Part shown: piece by piece, positions 1-5,386 of the stretch
How positions within the stretch are numbered: position 1 is the first letter of the stretch
How the letters are laid out: every line of letters starts with the position of its first letter
Assembly: GCA_024695565.1 (NCBI GenBank)
Contig: JAILHX010000100.1
Location: 1 to 6,796 of the forward strand
Reading direction: 5' to 3'
Source of the DNA: Saccharofermentans sp.
GTDB lineage: Bacteria > Bacillota_A > Clostridia > Saccharofermentanales > Saccharofermentanaceae
DNA length: 6,796 nt
Translations under genes and position numbers: made by a program
The notes under the pieces: generated by a model
Databases searched by the model: none
The model's input: the letters and a program-made list of their open reading frames with translations, nothing else
What the model was told of the DNA's origin: nothing

Positions 1-785
1 GTAAGAGCACTCTTGTAAAGTTATTGTCGGAGAAATGTCCGGACCATAAAGTTCTTGAAGAAGGTGACTATTCTCCGGTAGAACTTGCCTGGTGCGCATA
101 TATGGGCATGGAAGACTATCGGGCCGCTTTGGAAAAGCATACTTCCCTGAGGCCGGAGATAGAAGCGAAAACCCATTTTGAAGATGATCATGCGGTTGTC
201 TGTTATACAAAGATCCGGACTGATGACCGGAGCTTTTACCAGGCAATGGAAAAATACGAGATATATAACAACCGGGTATCCTTTGAGAGGTTCAAAGACA
301 TTGTCTTAAAGCGTTACGGCAGCTGGGACGGGGCACCTCTGATTACAGAATGCGCTCTATTCCAAAATATCGTGGAGGACATGATATTGTTCCGGGATAT
401 GCCGGATGAAGACATCATAGATTTTTACAGAGACATTAAGAATGCTATAGGCGACAAGCAGATCCACATTGCCTATCTTAAGGCGGAACCGGATGATATC
501 AGAAGGAATCTTGAGACAGCACGGCAGACCCGGGTTGATGATAAAGGCAATGAGGTCTGGTTTTCGATGCTCTGTGACTATTTTAACAACAGTCCCCGTG
601 CAGTAAGATGTGGCCTTAAAGGCGAAGAAGGCTTGGTCAGGCACTGGATTCACAGACAGGATCTTGAGCTTAGGATTTGTGAAGAACTGTTTTCGGACCT
701 GTGTACGGTATTGCCCTCGAAAAAATATTGCACGGAAGATATGAATCATTTGACGGACTGGTATTGTCAGCGGAAAGAAAGATAG
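1..785 (+). CDS. P-loop NTPase, kinase-like (5' end cut off by window)
   Basis: The reading frame is open from the left edge (first full codon at 3) to a TAG at 783-785, so 260 residues are visible. Its first residues read KSTLVKLL, and the split codon before them ends in GT, fitting GGT (Gly). This is therefore the end of a Walker A motif GKST, and the start codon lies outside the window; the TTG at 24 is inside the P-loop helix and is not a start. Further on are an acidic EGDYSPVELAW block (about residues 19-29 of the visible part), an ECALFQNIVEDM segment, and a C-terminal LPSKKY. The P-loop shows nucleotide binding, and the overall layout resembles small-molecule or nucleoside kinase-like P-loop proteins of clostridia. 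No substrate can be named. The protein is cytoplasmic, with no signal peptide or membrane segment in the visible part. Confidence 0.85.
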   Translation, partial: KSTLVKLLSEKCPDHKVLEEGDYSPVELAWCAYMGMEDYRAALEKHTSLRPEIEAKTHFEDDHAVVCYTKIRTDDRSFYQAMEKYEIYNNRVSFERFKDIVLKRYGSWDGAPLITECALFQNIVEDMILFRDMPDEDIIDFYRDIKNAIGDKQIHIAYLKAEPDDIRRNLETARQTRVDDKGNEVWFSMLCDYFNNSPRAVRCGLKGEEGLVRHWIHRQDLELRICEELFSDLCTVLPSKKYCTEDMNHLTDWYCQRKER

Positions 786-1027
786 TCAGGCACGGCGGTT
801 CAGGACCGAGAAGAGGCTACAGCACCATAAACTACCTGGTTGAGTTTGAACGTAATGACGGCAGGTGCATAACCATATGCGTTGATTTCTTCACTTACCT
901 GCGCATTAAAAGGCCTGCACACGCGACACTTGTATTATATCAATTCCCCGGGGGCAGAGTGTTCGGAGAGGTCTTGCTGAAGAATAAAAAAGGCGGGCAA
1001 GCTTTGAAAGGCAACACTTTAACGTGA
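701..1027 (+). CDS. Small hypothetical protein, start uncertain; gene or 5'-truncated remnant
   Basis: This 108-codon frame overlaps the end of the P-loop gene. Its nearest upstream stop is TGA at 680-682. No ATG start is available: the candidates are GTG 701, TTG 728 and TTG 764, and none has a good ribosome binding site. The part after the overlap still looks like real protein: a basic, glycine-rich stretch (RHGGSGPRRGY), then alternating beta-like strands (NYLVEFERNDG, ITICVDFFTYLRI, ATLVLYQFPGGRVFGEVLL). This layout recalls small beta-barrel domains of the DUF2500 or DUF7489 kind, but that is a loose impression, not an identification. There is no membrane segment. Relatives of such domains often carry an N-terminal membrane anchor, so this could be the tail of a gene that lost its 5' part when joined to the P-loop gene. 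Alternatively it is a translationally coupled gene with a TTG start at 764 (22-base overlap). Confidence 0.4.
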   Translation: MYGIALEKILHGRYESFDGLVLSAERKIVRHGGSGPRRGYSTINYLVEFERNDGRCITICVDFFTYLRIKRPAHATLVLYQFPGGRVFGEVLLKNKKGGQALKGNTLT

Positions 1028-1069
1028 ACTAAAAATGCTGTTTATCGATGGAAGTTTTTGAAATACTAC

Positions 1070-1078
1070 TGATATAAT
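1070..1078 (+). promoter_or_regulatory. Extended -10 promoter for the 1124 lipoprotein gene
   Basis: TGATATAAT matches the extended -10 consensus TGnTATAAT perfectly, with TATAAT at 1073-1078. No clear -35 box is found 16-18 bp upstream, which is usual for extended -10 promoters. Transcription would begin near 1085, giving a leader of about 39 nt that contains the AGGAGTG ribosome binding site at 1109-1115. Confidence 0.65.
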
Positions 1079-1123
1079 AAGTAACCTGTAAACCATAAGA
1101 CAATTATCAGGAGTGATACAAGG

Positions 1124-1843
1124 ATGAAAAGAATAACGATAATAGCAACAGCACTTTGCCTTTCACTGATGGCTACAGGCTGTGTTACCAGCAAGAAGGC
1201 ACCTGCCGTTACGACAGAGGCAGCGACTGCAGGAACTACGGCTGAGACAACAGCTTCTCACAGTGTAGAAGTTGAATTGATCAAACTGTTTAGTCACGTT
1301 GTGGGGGATTATGAGATTGCCACCGTTGTTCCCAAGATCACCGTTGACGGTAAAGAGGCAACAGAGATCAATGCTGCACTCAGCGAGCATATAAAGAAGG
1401 AATACAAGCTGGAAATGGATGGCGTAAATGCTGACGGCATGTCGACGAGAATAGCCTGGGGCGCAAAAGATAACACGCTGTCCATAATTATCTCAGCAAA
1501 TGATACAAGCACGGATTATTTTACCGCAGAGGTGTTCAATTATGACCTCGATACACTGAAGGATCTTGATGACAGTGAGGTCACTAAGCGCCTTGGCATG
1601 ACTGATGACGAATTCTTCAGCAAGACAACCGAGATCATAAAAAAGCACTGTGAAGGATCGGGTTATGATCTTAAAAAGAGTCTTGAAGCGGTCAAATACG
1701 AAAAGATCACACCTTTCATCATGCCTGACGGAAATCCCGGTGTCTTAGGGTGCATTTGTTATGGCGAGGATTCGCAGTTTTCCGGATCGGAGAGCATGAG
1801 ATGCTTCAACATGAAGACGATGGAACGGGCATCTTTCAGCTAA
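1124..1843 (+). CDS. Predicted secreted lipoprotein, PdaC/RsiV-like layout
   Basis: This is a 239-residue protein with a strong ribosome binding site (AGGAGTG at 1109-1115, 8 bases from the ATG). The N-terminus is a lipoprotein signal: K2 R3, a hydrophobic core at about 4-18, and a cleavage site ATG-C with Cys20 as the lipidated residue. It should be anchored to the outer face of the cell membrane. Residues 23-45 form a Thr/Ala-rich linker. The mature part (about 50-239) begins with PKITVDGKEATEINAALSEH and later has YFTAEVFNYDLDTLKDL and a stretch resembling a dlf..dei..i pattern. That order resembles the DUF4163/DUF3298 pair of PdaC and RsiV-type surface proteins. This is a similarity of layout only, and no catalytic residues can be assigned. 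The gene is probably a single transcription unit, with its own promoter at 1070 and a large hairpin after its stop. The lipobox has Ala rather than Leu at -3, a tolerated but less common choice. Confidence 0.85.
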   Translation: MKRITIIATALCLSLMATGCVTSKKAPAVTTEAATAGTTAETTASHSVEVELIKLFSHVVGDYEIATVVPKITVDGKEATEINAALSEHIKKEYKLEMDGVNADGMSTRIAWGAKDNTLSIIISANDTSTDYFTAEVFNYDLDTLKDLDDSEVTKRLGMTDDEFFSKTTEIIKKHCEGSGYDLKKSLEAVKYEKITPFIMPDGNPGVLGCICYGEDSQFSGSESMRCFNMKTMERASFS

Positions 1844-1874
1844 ACTCATGCCGTTCTTTGAAATATGAAATACC

Positions 1875-1953
1875 AGGCTGTCTCAATTTGAAGTGAACCC
1901 CCAAAGTTTGTCCAACTTTGGGGGTTCACTTCAATTGCGGGACAGCCTTTAAT
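1875..1953 (+). terminator. Very long hairpin terminator, possible transposon-end remnant
   Basis: An outer 8-bp stem (AGGCTGTC 1875-1882 with GACAGCCT 1941-1948) encloses a 21-bp perfect inner stem (1888-1908 with 1914-1934) around a 5-nt loop, TGTCC. A T-containing tail (TTTAATTTT) follows. It lies 32 bases after the stop of the 1124 gene, so a rho-independent terminator is the simplest role. The inner arm, TGAAGTGAACCCCC followed by AAAGTT, resembles from memory the terminal inverted repeats of IS150-type IS3-family elements. The outer GGCTGTCTC...GGGACAGCC resembles ends seen on other Firmicutes elements. No transposase is present. Confidence 0.7.
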
Positions 1954-1960
1954 TTTGAGC

Positions 1961-2017
1961 GTACATACGAAAACGGGATAATTGCACTTTTTATATGTGC
2001 GTTTTCGTATGTACTGG
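1961..2017. repeat. Intergenic palindromic repeat, short form (copy A)
   Basis: Perfect 15-bp inverted arms, GTACATACGAAAACG (1961-1975) and its complement (2000-2014), enclose 24 nt containing TTTTTATATGTG, and TGG follows. The first 47 bases (1961-2007) match 4359-4405 at 42 positions, and the right end from 1998 to 2017 is identical to 4530-4549. It lies between the terminator of the 1124 gene and the promoter of the AraC-type regulator and is non-coding. It can fold as a hairpin on either strand. It could be a miniature mobile element, a REP-like repeat or a structured RNA/processing site. Confidence 0.85.
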
Positions 2018-2118
2018 TCCGTTACTACCGGCACTGAAAGTGTCCTTAGATAGAATGAGACCAAAGCGAACCGCATGCTGACGCTGATCTTAAACGTTAC
2101 GATCCTGATGTCAACTGA

Positions 2119-2127
2119 TGATATAAT
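2119..2127 (+). promoter_or_regulatory. Extended -10 promoter directly abutting the araC-type start codon
   Basis: TGATATAAT repeats the same nine bases as the promoter at 1070. TATAAT ends at 2127, six bases before the ATG at 2134, so the expected transcription start falls on the ATG itself. No -35 box is convincing, and there is no Shine-Dalgarno sequence between the box and the ATG. Confidence 0.6.
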
Positions 2128-2133
2128 AGCTCC

Positions 2134-3123
2134 ATGGAACTGATAACTAAGAGCAAACGCCCGGGAATGAATTGTTCTATTGATGTCTTCTTTGAGGAGA
2201 CTAAAGGCTTTTCTGCGTACATTAACGACAGGAATAACTATAAGCTGGTGTTTGTTAAATCAGGGGTGTTTGTCATTGAGGAGAATGGCGAATACAAAGT
2301 CATTACTGCGCCTGCGGGAATCATTATAAACGAGAAAGCTGATTTCAAAGTTTTATCTGAGAACGGTGTTGTTACCAGAACGTTGTTTTTCAAGCCGACT
2401 TTCATACGCGAGGAGTTTACTTTCGAGGCAATCGCTTCGGGTAAATACGATAAGCTCTATTCGGCTGTAAAAGATGCCGGTAAGAAGACGGCATCTGAGA
2501 AGGTCTATGAATCTATTGTGGGCAATTGCGAGATCGAAGATTGTTTTCGTGATTCCATATATCAGGACTACTTATTGCTCAGTGAGTTTTTCGGCCGCGA
2601 CAGAGATATAGTCTGCTACGCGCTTACCAAGCAGGAATATGATATGGTGAACAGATTAGGCATGAGTGCCAGGTACGACCTTGTCGAGCAGCCTGATAAT
2701 CTCTGGATACTGCGCGTCCGGTATTTCATCATCTCACTCCTGTTTCTGGCCACAGCGGATTTCTATATTAACTGGAGACAGTATGAACTTTATAAAGATC
2801 CTCTCGTAGCAAAAGTATCAAGCTATTTCTGGGATCACTTAAGTGATGAGATCACACTTGAAAGCGTATTGAAAAAATTCTCGGTCAATAAGAATACACT
2901 TAACAATGCTTTCAATAACGAGATGTCAATGTCATGCATGGCATACCTTGAAGACCTTCGTGTGAACCGCGCGAAAAAGATGCTCCAGTTAGACGATGAA
3001 TCCGTCAGCGAGATAAGCCGGTTATGCGGTTATGATGATACCGGCTATTTTTCCAAAGTATTTAAAAAGCACACCGGACTGACTCCGTCTGATTACCGCA
3101 GGCAGATGAAAGGTCTGTGCTGA
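2134..3123 (+). CDS. AraC/XylS-family transcriptional regulator
   Basis: The protein has 329 residues. The C-terminal domain (about 222-325) is a typical AraC double helix-turn-helix: a first helix pair around TLESVLKKFSVNKNTLNNAF, then RVNRAKKML, and a second pair ending in the family signature GYFSKVFKKHTGLTPSDYR. The N-terminal 1-110 is beta-rich (KLVFVKSGVFVIEENGEYKVI), compatible with a cupin-like sensing domain; the middle is helical and has no recognised fold. The start is constrained because an in-frame TGA at 2119-2121 lies inside the promoter, so translation begins at ATG 2134 or later (the next ATG is 2167). No ribosome binding site precedes 2134. The lipoprotein gene 3211-4302 follows 87 bases downstream on the same strand and is a natural candidate target or operon partner. 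The inducer is unknown. Confidence 0.93.
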   Translation: MELITKSKRPGMNCSIDVFFEETKGFSAYINDRNNYKLVFVKSGVFVIEENGEYKVITAPAGIIINEKADFKVLSENGVVTRTLFFKPTFIREEFTFEAIASGKYDKLYSAVKDAGKKTASEKVYESIVGNCEIEDCFRDSIYQDYLLLSEFFGRDRDIVCYALTKQEYDMVNRLGMSARYDLVEQPDNLWILRVRYFIISLLFLATADFYINWRQYELYKDPLVAKVSSYFWDHLSDEITLESVLKKFSVNKNTLNNAFNNEMSMSCMAYLEDLRVNRAKKMLQLDDESVSEISRLCGYDDTGYFSKVFKKHTGLTPSDYRRQMKGLC

Positions 3124-3155
3124 AATTACATGAATTTGTGCCGATATTCCTAACT

Positions 3156-3184
3156 CCTGATGTCCTGAAAAATATAACATCAGG
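3156..3184 (+). promoter_or_regulatory. Inverted repeat before the PEBP lipoprotein gene, possible operator
   Basis: CCTGATGT (3156-3163) and ACATCAGG (3177-3184) are perfect 8-bp inverted arms 13 nt apart. A -10-like TATAAC (3173-3178) lies in the spacer and the edge of the right arm, without a clear -35. The site sits between the AraC-type gene and the next ribosome binding site (GGGAGG 3197-3202). It may be an operator over a weak promoter, or a hairpin in a shared transcript. AraC-type proteins more often bind direct repeats, so which protein would bind is open. Confidence 0.4.
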
Positions 3185-3210
3185 CTACAAAACATCGGGA
3201 GGAAAGAGGC

Positions 3211-4302
3211 ATGAAGAGAATTTTGCGTTCCGTTTCTTTTATTCTTATGACGGCAGTACTGCTTGGCGGATGCACCGCTGCAAAGGCACCTTTTGAACCG
3301 CAGCATAAGACTGAGACCGAGGTAGTTAATTTATCTGACGGAATGATCCCGCTCGTTATCGAGAAGAATGTAAAATACGTTCAGAATGAGCGCGGGGGGC
3401 AGTGGGCTGAAGAGTCTTCTGAGATAACAAAATGGGATATCGCCCCTGACTTCGATATCCGTGATTCTGTCTGGACTATAAAGATCGATGATGCAAAAGC
3501 TCTTGGAAGCTTTGTTGACGATTCATTTAAAGGCCGTTCTGCAACTTTGTATTTCCATTTCGGTTCTGATTCATCCAATCTTCAAAAGAATGTAAACGGC
3601 GAATCTTCGATCGATCTCACTTTGAACATGACAGGTGATGTTTTGTTTATCTGCAATGGTGTTAAACAAATCTTCAACGATGCTGCGTTCAAGAAAGCAA
3701 GTGTTAAGCCTGACGGAAAAGCGTCTCTTAGTGTCGATCTCGGAAATGGAATGGCCGGGGAAATGGAGCTTCCAGAGAATATTAAGAAGTGCGAATGGAA
3801 GGACTTCCTCATCGCGCAGTCGACCACATATATACCGAAGGTCTCTTTTGCAGATCTTCCATCGATCAACGTGACTTCTTCATGCAATGTTAACGGCATT
3901 TGGGATGCTAAGATCAAGAACACCGGAAGCGGTAAGAATATATCGCCTGATCTGACATGGGATGCTGTTGACGGAGCTTCTCAATATGCCGTTATCATGA
4001 TCGACGGTACATGGCTTCACATGGACGTGTTTACGGCAAAGACTTCTTTAGCTGAAGGCGCGGTCGGCAGAGGTACTGCCGGCGATGAGTATGTAGGACC
4101 TTATCCGCCGAAGGGCAATACGCATACATATTCCGTATTCGTATTTGCACTCAAGAATGAAGCCGGAAAAGTGCCGCTGTCTTTCGATGCCGGAAACAAT
4201 AGCATCGATAAGATCTACGAAGGCCTTAATACGGATGCGAACGGCAACAAAGGAAACGTTCTGGCATACGGAAGACTGGACGGAAATTACACTTATAAGT
4301 AA
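3211..4302 (+). CDS. Lipoprotein with C-terminal PEBP (YbhB/RKIP-like) domain
   Basis: This 363-residue protein has ribosome binding site GGGAGG (3197-3202), 8 bases from the ATG. The signal peptide ends in the lipobox LGGC, with Cys21 as the lipidated residue. Residues 22-215 form a domain I do not recognise (beta-rich, with WDIAPDFDIRDSVWTIKI and ATLYFHFGSD). Residues about 219-363 are a phosphatidylethanolamine-binding-protein domain: NISPDLTWDAV (243-253), a MIDGTWLHMDVF core, and GPYPPKGNTHTYSVFVFAL (from 296), which matches the family's GP.PP.G..H.Y....AL motif. The usual DPDAP ligand-pocket loop is shortened to IDGTW, with no proline, so ligand binding may differ. Bacterial PEBP proteins such as YbhB/YbcL are usually single-domain and periplasmic or cytoplasmic. 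Here the domain is tethered to the outer membrane face of a Gram-positive-type cell behind another domain. The AraC-type regulator lies immediately upstream, and a strong terminator follows at 4322. Confidence 0.88.
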   Translation: MKRILRSVSFILMTAVLLGGCTAAKAPFEPQHKTETEVVNLSDGMIPLVIEKNVKYVQNERGGQWAEESSEITKWDIAPDFDIRDSVWTIKIDDAKALGSFVDDSFKGRSATLYFHFGSDSSNLQKNVNGESSIDLTLNMTGDVLFICNGVKQIFNDAAFKKASVKPDGKASLSVDLGNGMAGEMELPENIKKCEWKDFLIAQSTTYIPKVSFADLPSINVTSSCNVNGIWDAKIKNTGSGKNISPDLTWDAVDGASQYAVIMIDGTWLHMDVFTAKTSLAEGAVGRGTAGDEYVGPYPPKGNTHTYSVFVFALKNEAGKVPLSFDAGNNSIDKIYEGLNTDANGNKGNVLAYGRLDGNYTYK

Positions 4303-4321
4303 CTGTCTGCCAAAGCTTTTC

Positions 4322-4354
4322 AAGGGTTCCGGGATTCCGGGGCCCTTTGTTCTT
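4322..4354 (+). terminator. Rho-independent terminator after the PEBP lipoprotein gene
   Basis: AAGGGTTCCGG (4322-4332) pairs with CCGGGGCCCTT (4337-4347), using two G-U pairs, around a GATT loop. The T-rich tail TGTTCTT follows. It lies 20 bases after the stop codon. Confidence 0.85.
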
Positions 4355-4358
4355 GCCT

Positions 4359-4549
4359 GTACATACGAAAACGGAATAAATGGTGTTTTTATATGTGCGT
4401 TTTCGCGAAAAACAGGACAATTCTGATGAAGCGCACGGATATTTTTCGAAAAAAACGCATTTTCGTATGTGCGCCGGACCGGAAAAGGGGGATTATTGAC
4501 CTAAACGCACATAAAAAAATGACGAAATCTGCGTTTTCGTATGTACTGG
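4359..4549. repeat. Intergenic palindromic repeat, long composite form (copy B)
   Basis: The same perfect 15-bp arms as copy A (4359-4373 and 4532-4546) bound 158 nt. Inside are three versions of a 47-bp unit. B1 is 4359-4405 on the plus strand. B3 is 4500-4546 on the minus strand, with the same 12-nt variable core followed by TTTTTTTATGTGCG. Between them, about 4430-4474, is a degraded minus-strand unit with its own GCGCAC/GTGCGC arms. A 12-bp palindrome, TTTTCGCGAAAA, lies at 4400-4411. The block fills most of the gap between two converging genes and contains no credible gene. It may contribute to termination in both directions. Confidence 0.85.
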
Positions 4550-4557
4550 CTTGTTTT

Positions 4558-4571
4558 GTTGTAATTACAAC
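4558..4571. other. 14-bp perfect palindrome between converging genes
   Basis: GTTGTAATTACAAC is perfectly self-complementary with no loop, which favours a protein-binding dyad over an RNA hairpin. It lies 23 bases past the stop of the minus-strand lipoprotein gene. No known binding protein is assigned. Confidence 0.35.
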
Positions 4572-4593
4572 TAGGCAATATAGAAACGATATC

Positions 4594-5154
4594 TCATTCC
4601 GTGAGCATCTTCATTACGTTGTCTCTGAGCTTGGCGTGGTTTTCCAATATGTAGTTCTTTATCTGATTGCCTTCGGATCCGCTGACTCCGACGGTGCTTG
4701 TGCCGCCGTTTTCGGTGCTGTAGTATGTGAGCTCCACGTCAGCGCAGATTATCACGTTCCACTCAAGGTAATACATCGTGTATGCGATCATGTCGTAGGT
4801 GTCGGGCTGTCTTGAGATAAACCAGTTCGCACCGGACTGGTTTTCCTCCTCGGTTTTGCCCAGACAATAGTCTTTCCATATATTGTAATAGCTGCGGGCA
4901 TCGGAAGAAGACTCAAAGACCATGTAAGATGCCTTTTGGTCCATTTCGTGTTTTCCTTTGCCATTGGAGTAATAAGTCACATCGACATAACGGAAATCAC
5001 GGAGGTCTCCTTTATAGCCGGAGGACTGCCTTGCATGCCATCCGGAATATGCCGCTCGATCCCTGATCTTCAATTCTTCAAGATCGTATTTTTCCGAGCA
5101 GGAAGTAAGAAGAACTGCCATTACCAGAACTATAACCGTAAAAAACCTTCTCAT
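4594..5154 (-). CDS. Small predicted lipoprotein, unknown function
   Basis: The frame is open up to 5253, but the start is set at ATG 5154. From there the protein begins MRRFF, has a hydrophobic core and ends the signal at lipobox LTSC (Cys19). An AAGGAGG-type ribosome binding site lies about 8 bases before this ATG, whereas the extra 33 upstream codons would bury the signal peptide. The result is 186 residues. The mature part is rich in Tyr, Ser and charged residues (YVDVTYYSNGKGKHEMDQ, YMVFESSSDARSYYNIW, WNVIICADVELTYYSTENGG), without a recognised domain or catalytic motif. It should be membrane-anchored on the outer face. It is divergent from the blaI-like gene, sharing a 232-base intergenic region, so it may belong to the same cell-envelope response. 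That is inference from position only. Confidence 0.85.
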   Translation of the reverse strand: MRRFFTVIVLVMAVLLTSCSEKYDLEELKIRDRAAYSGWHARQSSGYKGDLRDFRYVDVTYYSNGKGKHEMDQKASYMVFESSSDARSYYNIWKDYCLGKTEEENQSGANWFISRQPDTYDMIAYTMYYLEWNVIICADVELTYYSTENGGTSTVGVSGSEGNQIKNYILENHAKLRDNVMKMLTE

Positions 5155-5213
5155 GAGAGATCCTCCTTCTGATGCCGGAGCAAAGGCCGTAACGTTATGC
5201 GTGACTTTCCCCA

Positions 5214-5222
5214 AATATAACA
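5214..5222 (-). promoter_or_regulatory. Extended -10 promoter for the minus-strand lipoprotein gene
   Basis: On the minus strand this reads TGTTATATT, an extended -10 (TGn plus TATATT) about 60 bases before the ATG. No good -35 box is present. Its spacer region contains AACTGTA, seven bases shared with the blaI operator O2. Confidence 0.45.
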
Positions 5223-5309
5223 CGAAAATACAGTTTGTTCTTATTTGATACATAACTCATTGGCTAAAGTGCTGCTTTTAGGCAAAAATGAGGCATACTC
5301 CCGATGCGG

Positions 5310-5338
5310 TTGACAATTGTAACCTCGCCGTGTTAGAT
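5310..5338 (+). promoter_or_regulatory. Promoter of the blaI-blaR1-type operon
   Basis: A perfect -35 TTGACA (5310-5315) is followed after 17 bp by TTAGAT (5333-5338). Transcription would start near 5345, between the two operator dyads. TTAAGCT occurs twice, 10 bp apart (5338-5344 and 5348-5354), across the start region. Confidence 0.7.
5312..5321. promoter_or_regulatory. BlaI-type operator O1 overlapping the -35 box
   Basis: GACAATTGTA matches the BlaI/MecI dyad core TACAnnTGTA at all but the first base and overlaps TTGACA. A repressor bound here would block RNA polymerase. Confidence 0.6.
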
Positions 5339-5353
5339 TAAGCTTGCTTAAGC

Positions 5354-5363
5354 TACAACTGTA
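5354..5363. promoter_or_regulatory. BlaI-type operator O2, perfect TACAnnTGTA dyad
   Basis: TACAACTGTA is an exact match to the BlaI/MecI operator core. It lies just before the GGAGG ribosome binding site of the blaI-like gene. Its centre is 42 bp from that of O1, about four helical turns, so two repressor dimers would sit on the same DNA face. Confidence 0.7.
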
Positions 5364-5386
5364 AACTGCTTTTGGAGGTTTATTTC

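Noticed and set aside
24..26. TTG at 24 as the start of the first gene
   Set aside because: The frame is open to the window edge and the codons before it encode KSTLVKL, the end of a P-loop, so the real start is upstream.
1846..2076. Minus-strand frame over the hairpin and copy A
   Set aside because: It is composed of the inverted repeats themselves, with no domain and no ribosome binding site.
4359..4549. CRISPR array
   Set aside because: Units alternate in orientation, differ in sequence and lack regular spacers; no cas genes are present.
4393..4815. 140-codon plus-strand frame across the long repeat
   Set aside because: It runs through the repeat and antisense to the lipoprotein gene, with no ribosome binding site or recognisable domain.
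5155..5253. N-terminal extension of the minus-strand lipoprotein to 5253
   Set aside because: It would bury the signal peptide and lipobox; a good ribosome binding site stands before ATG 5154.
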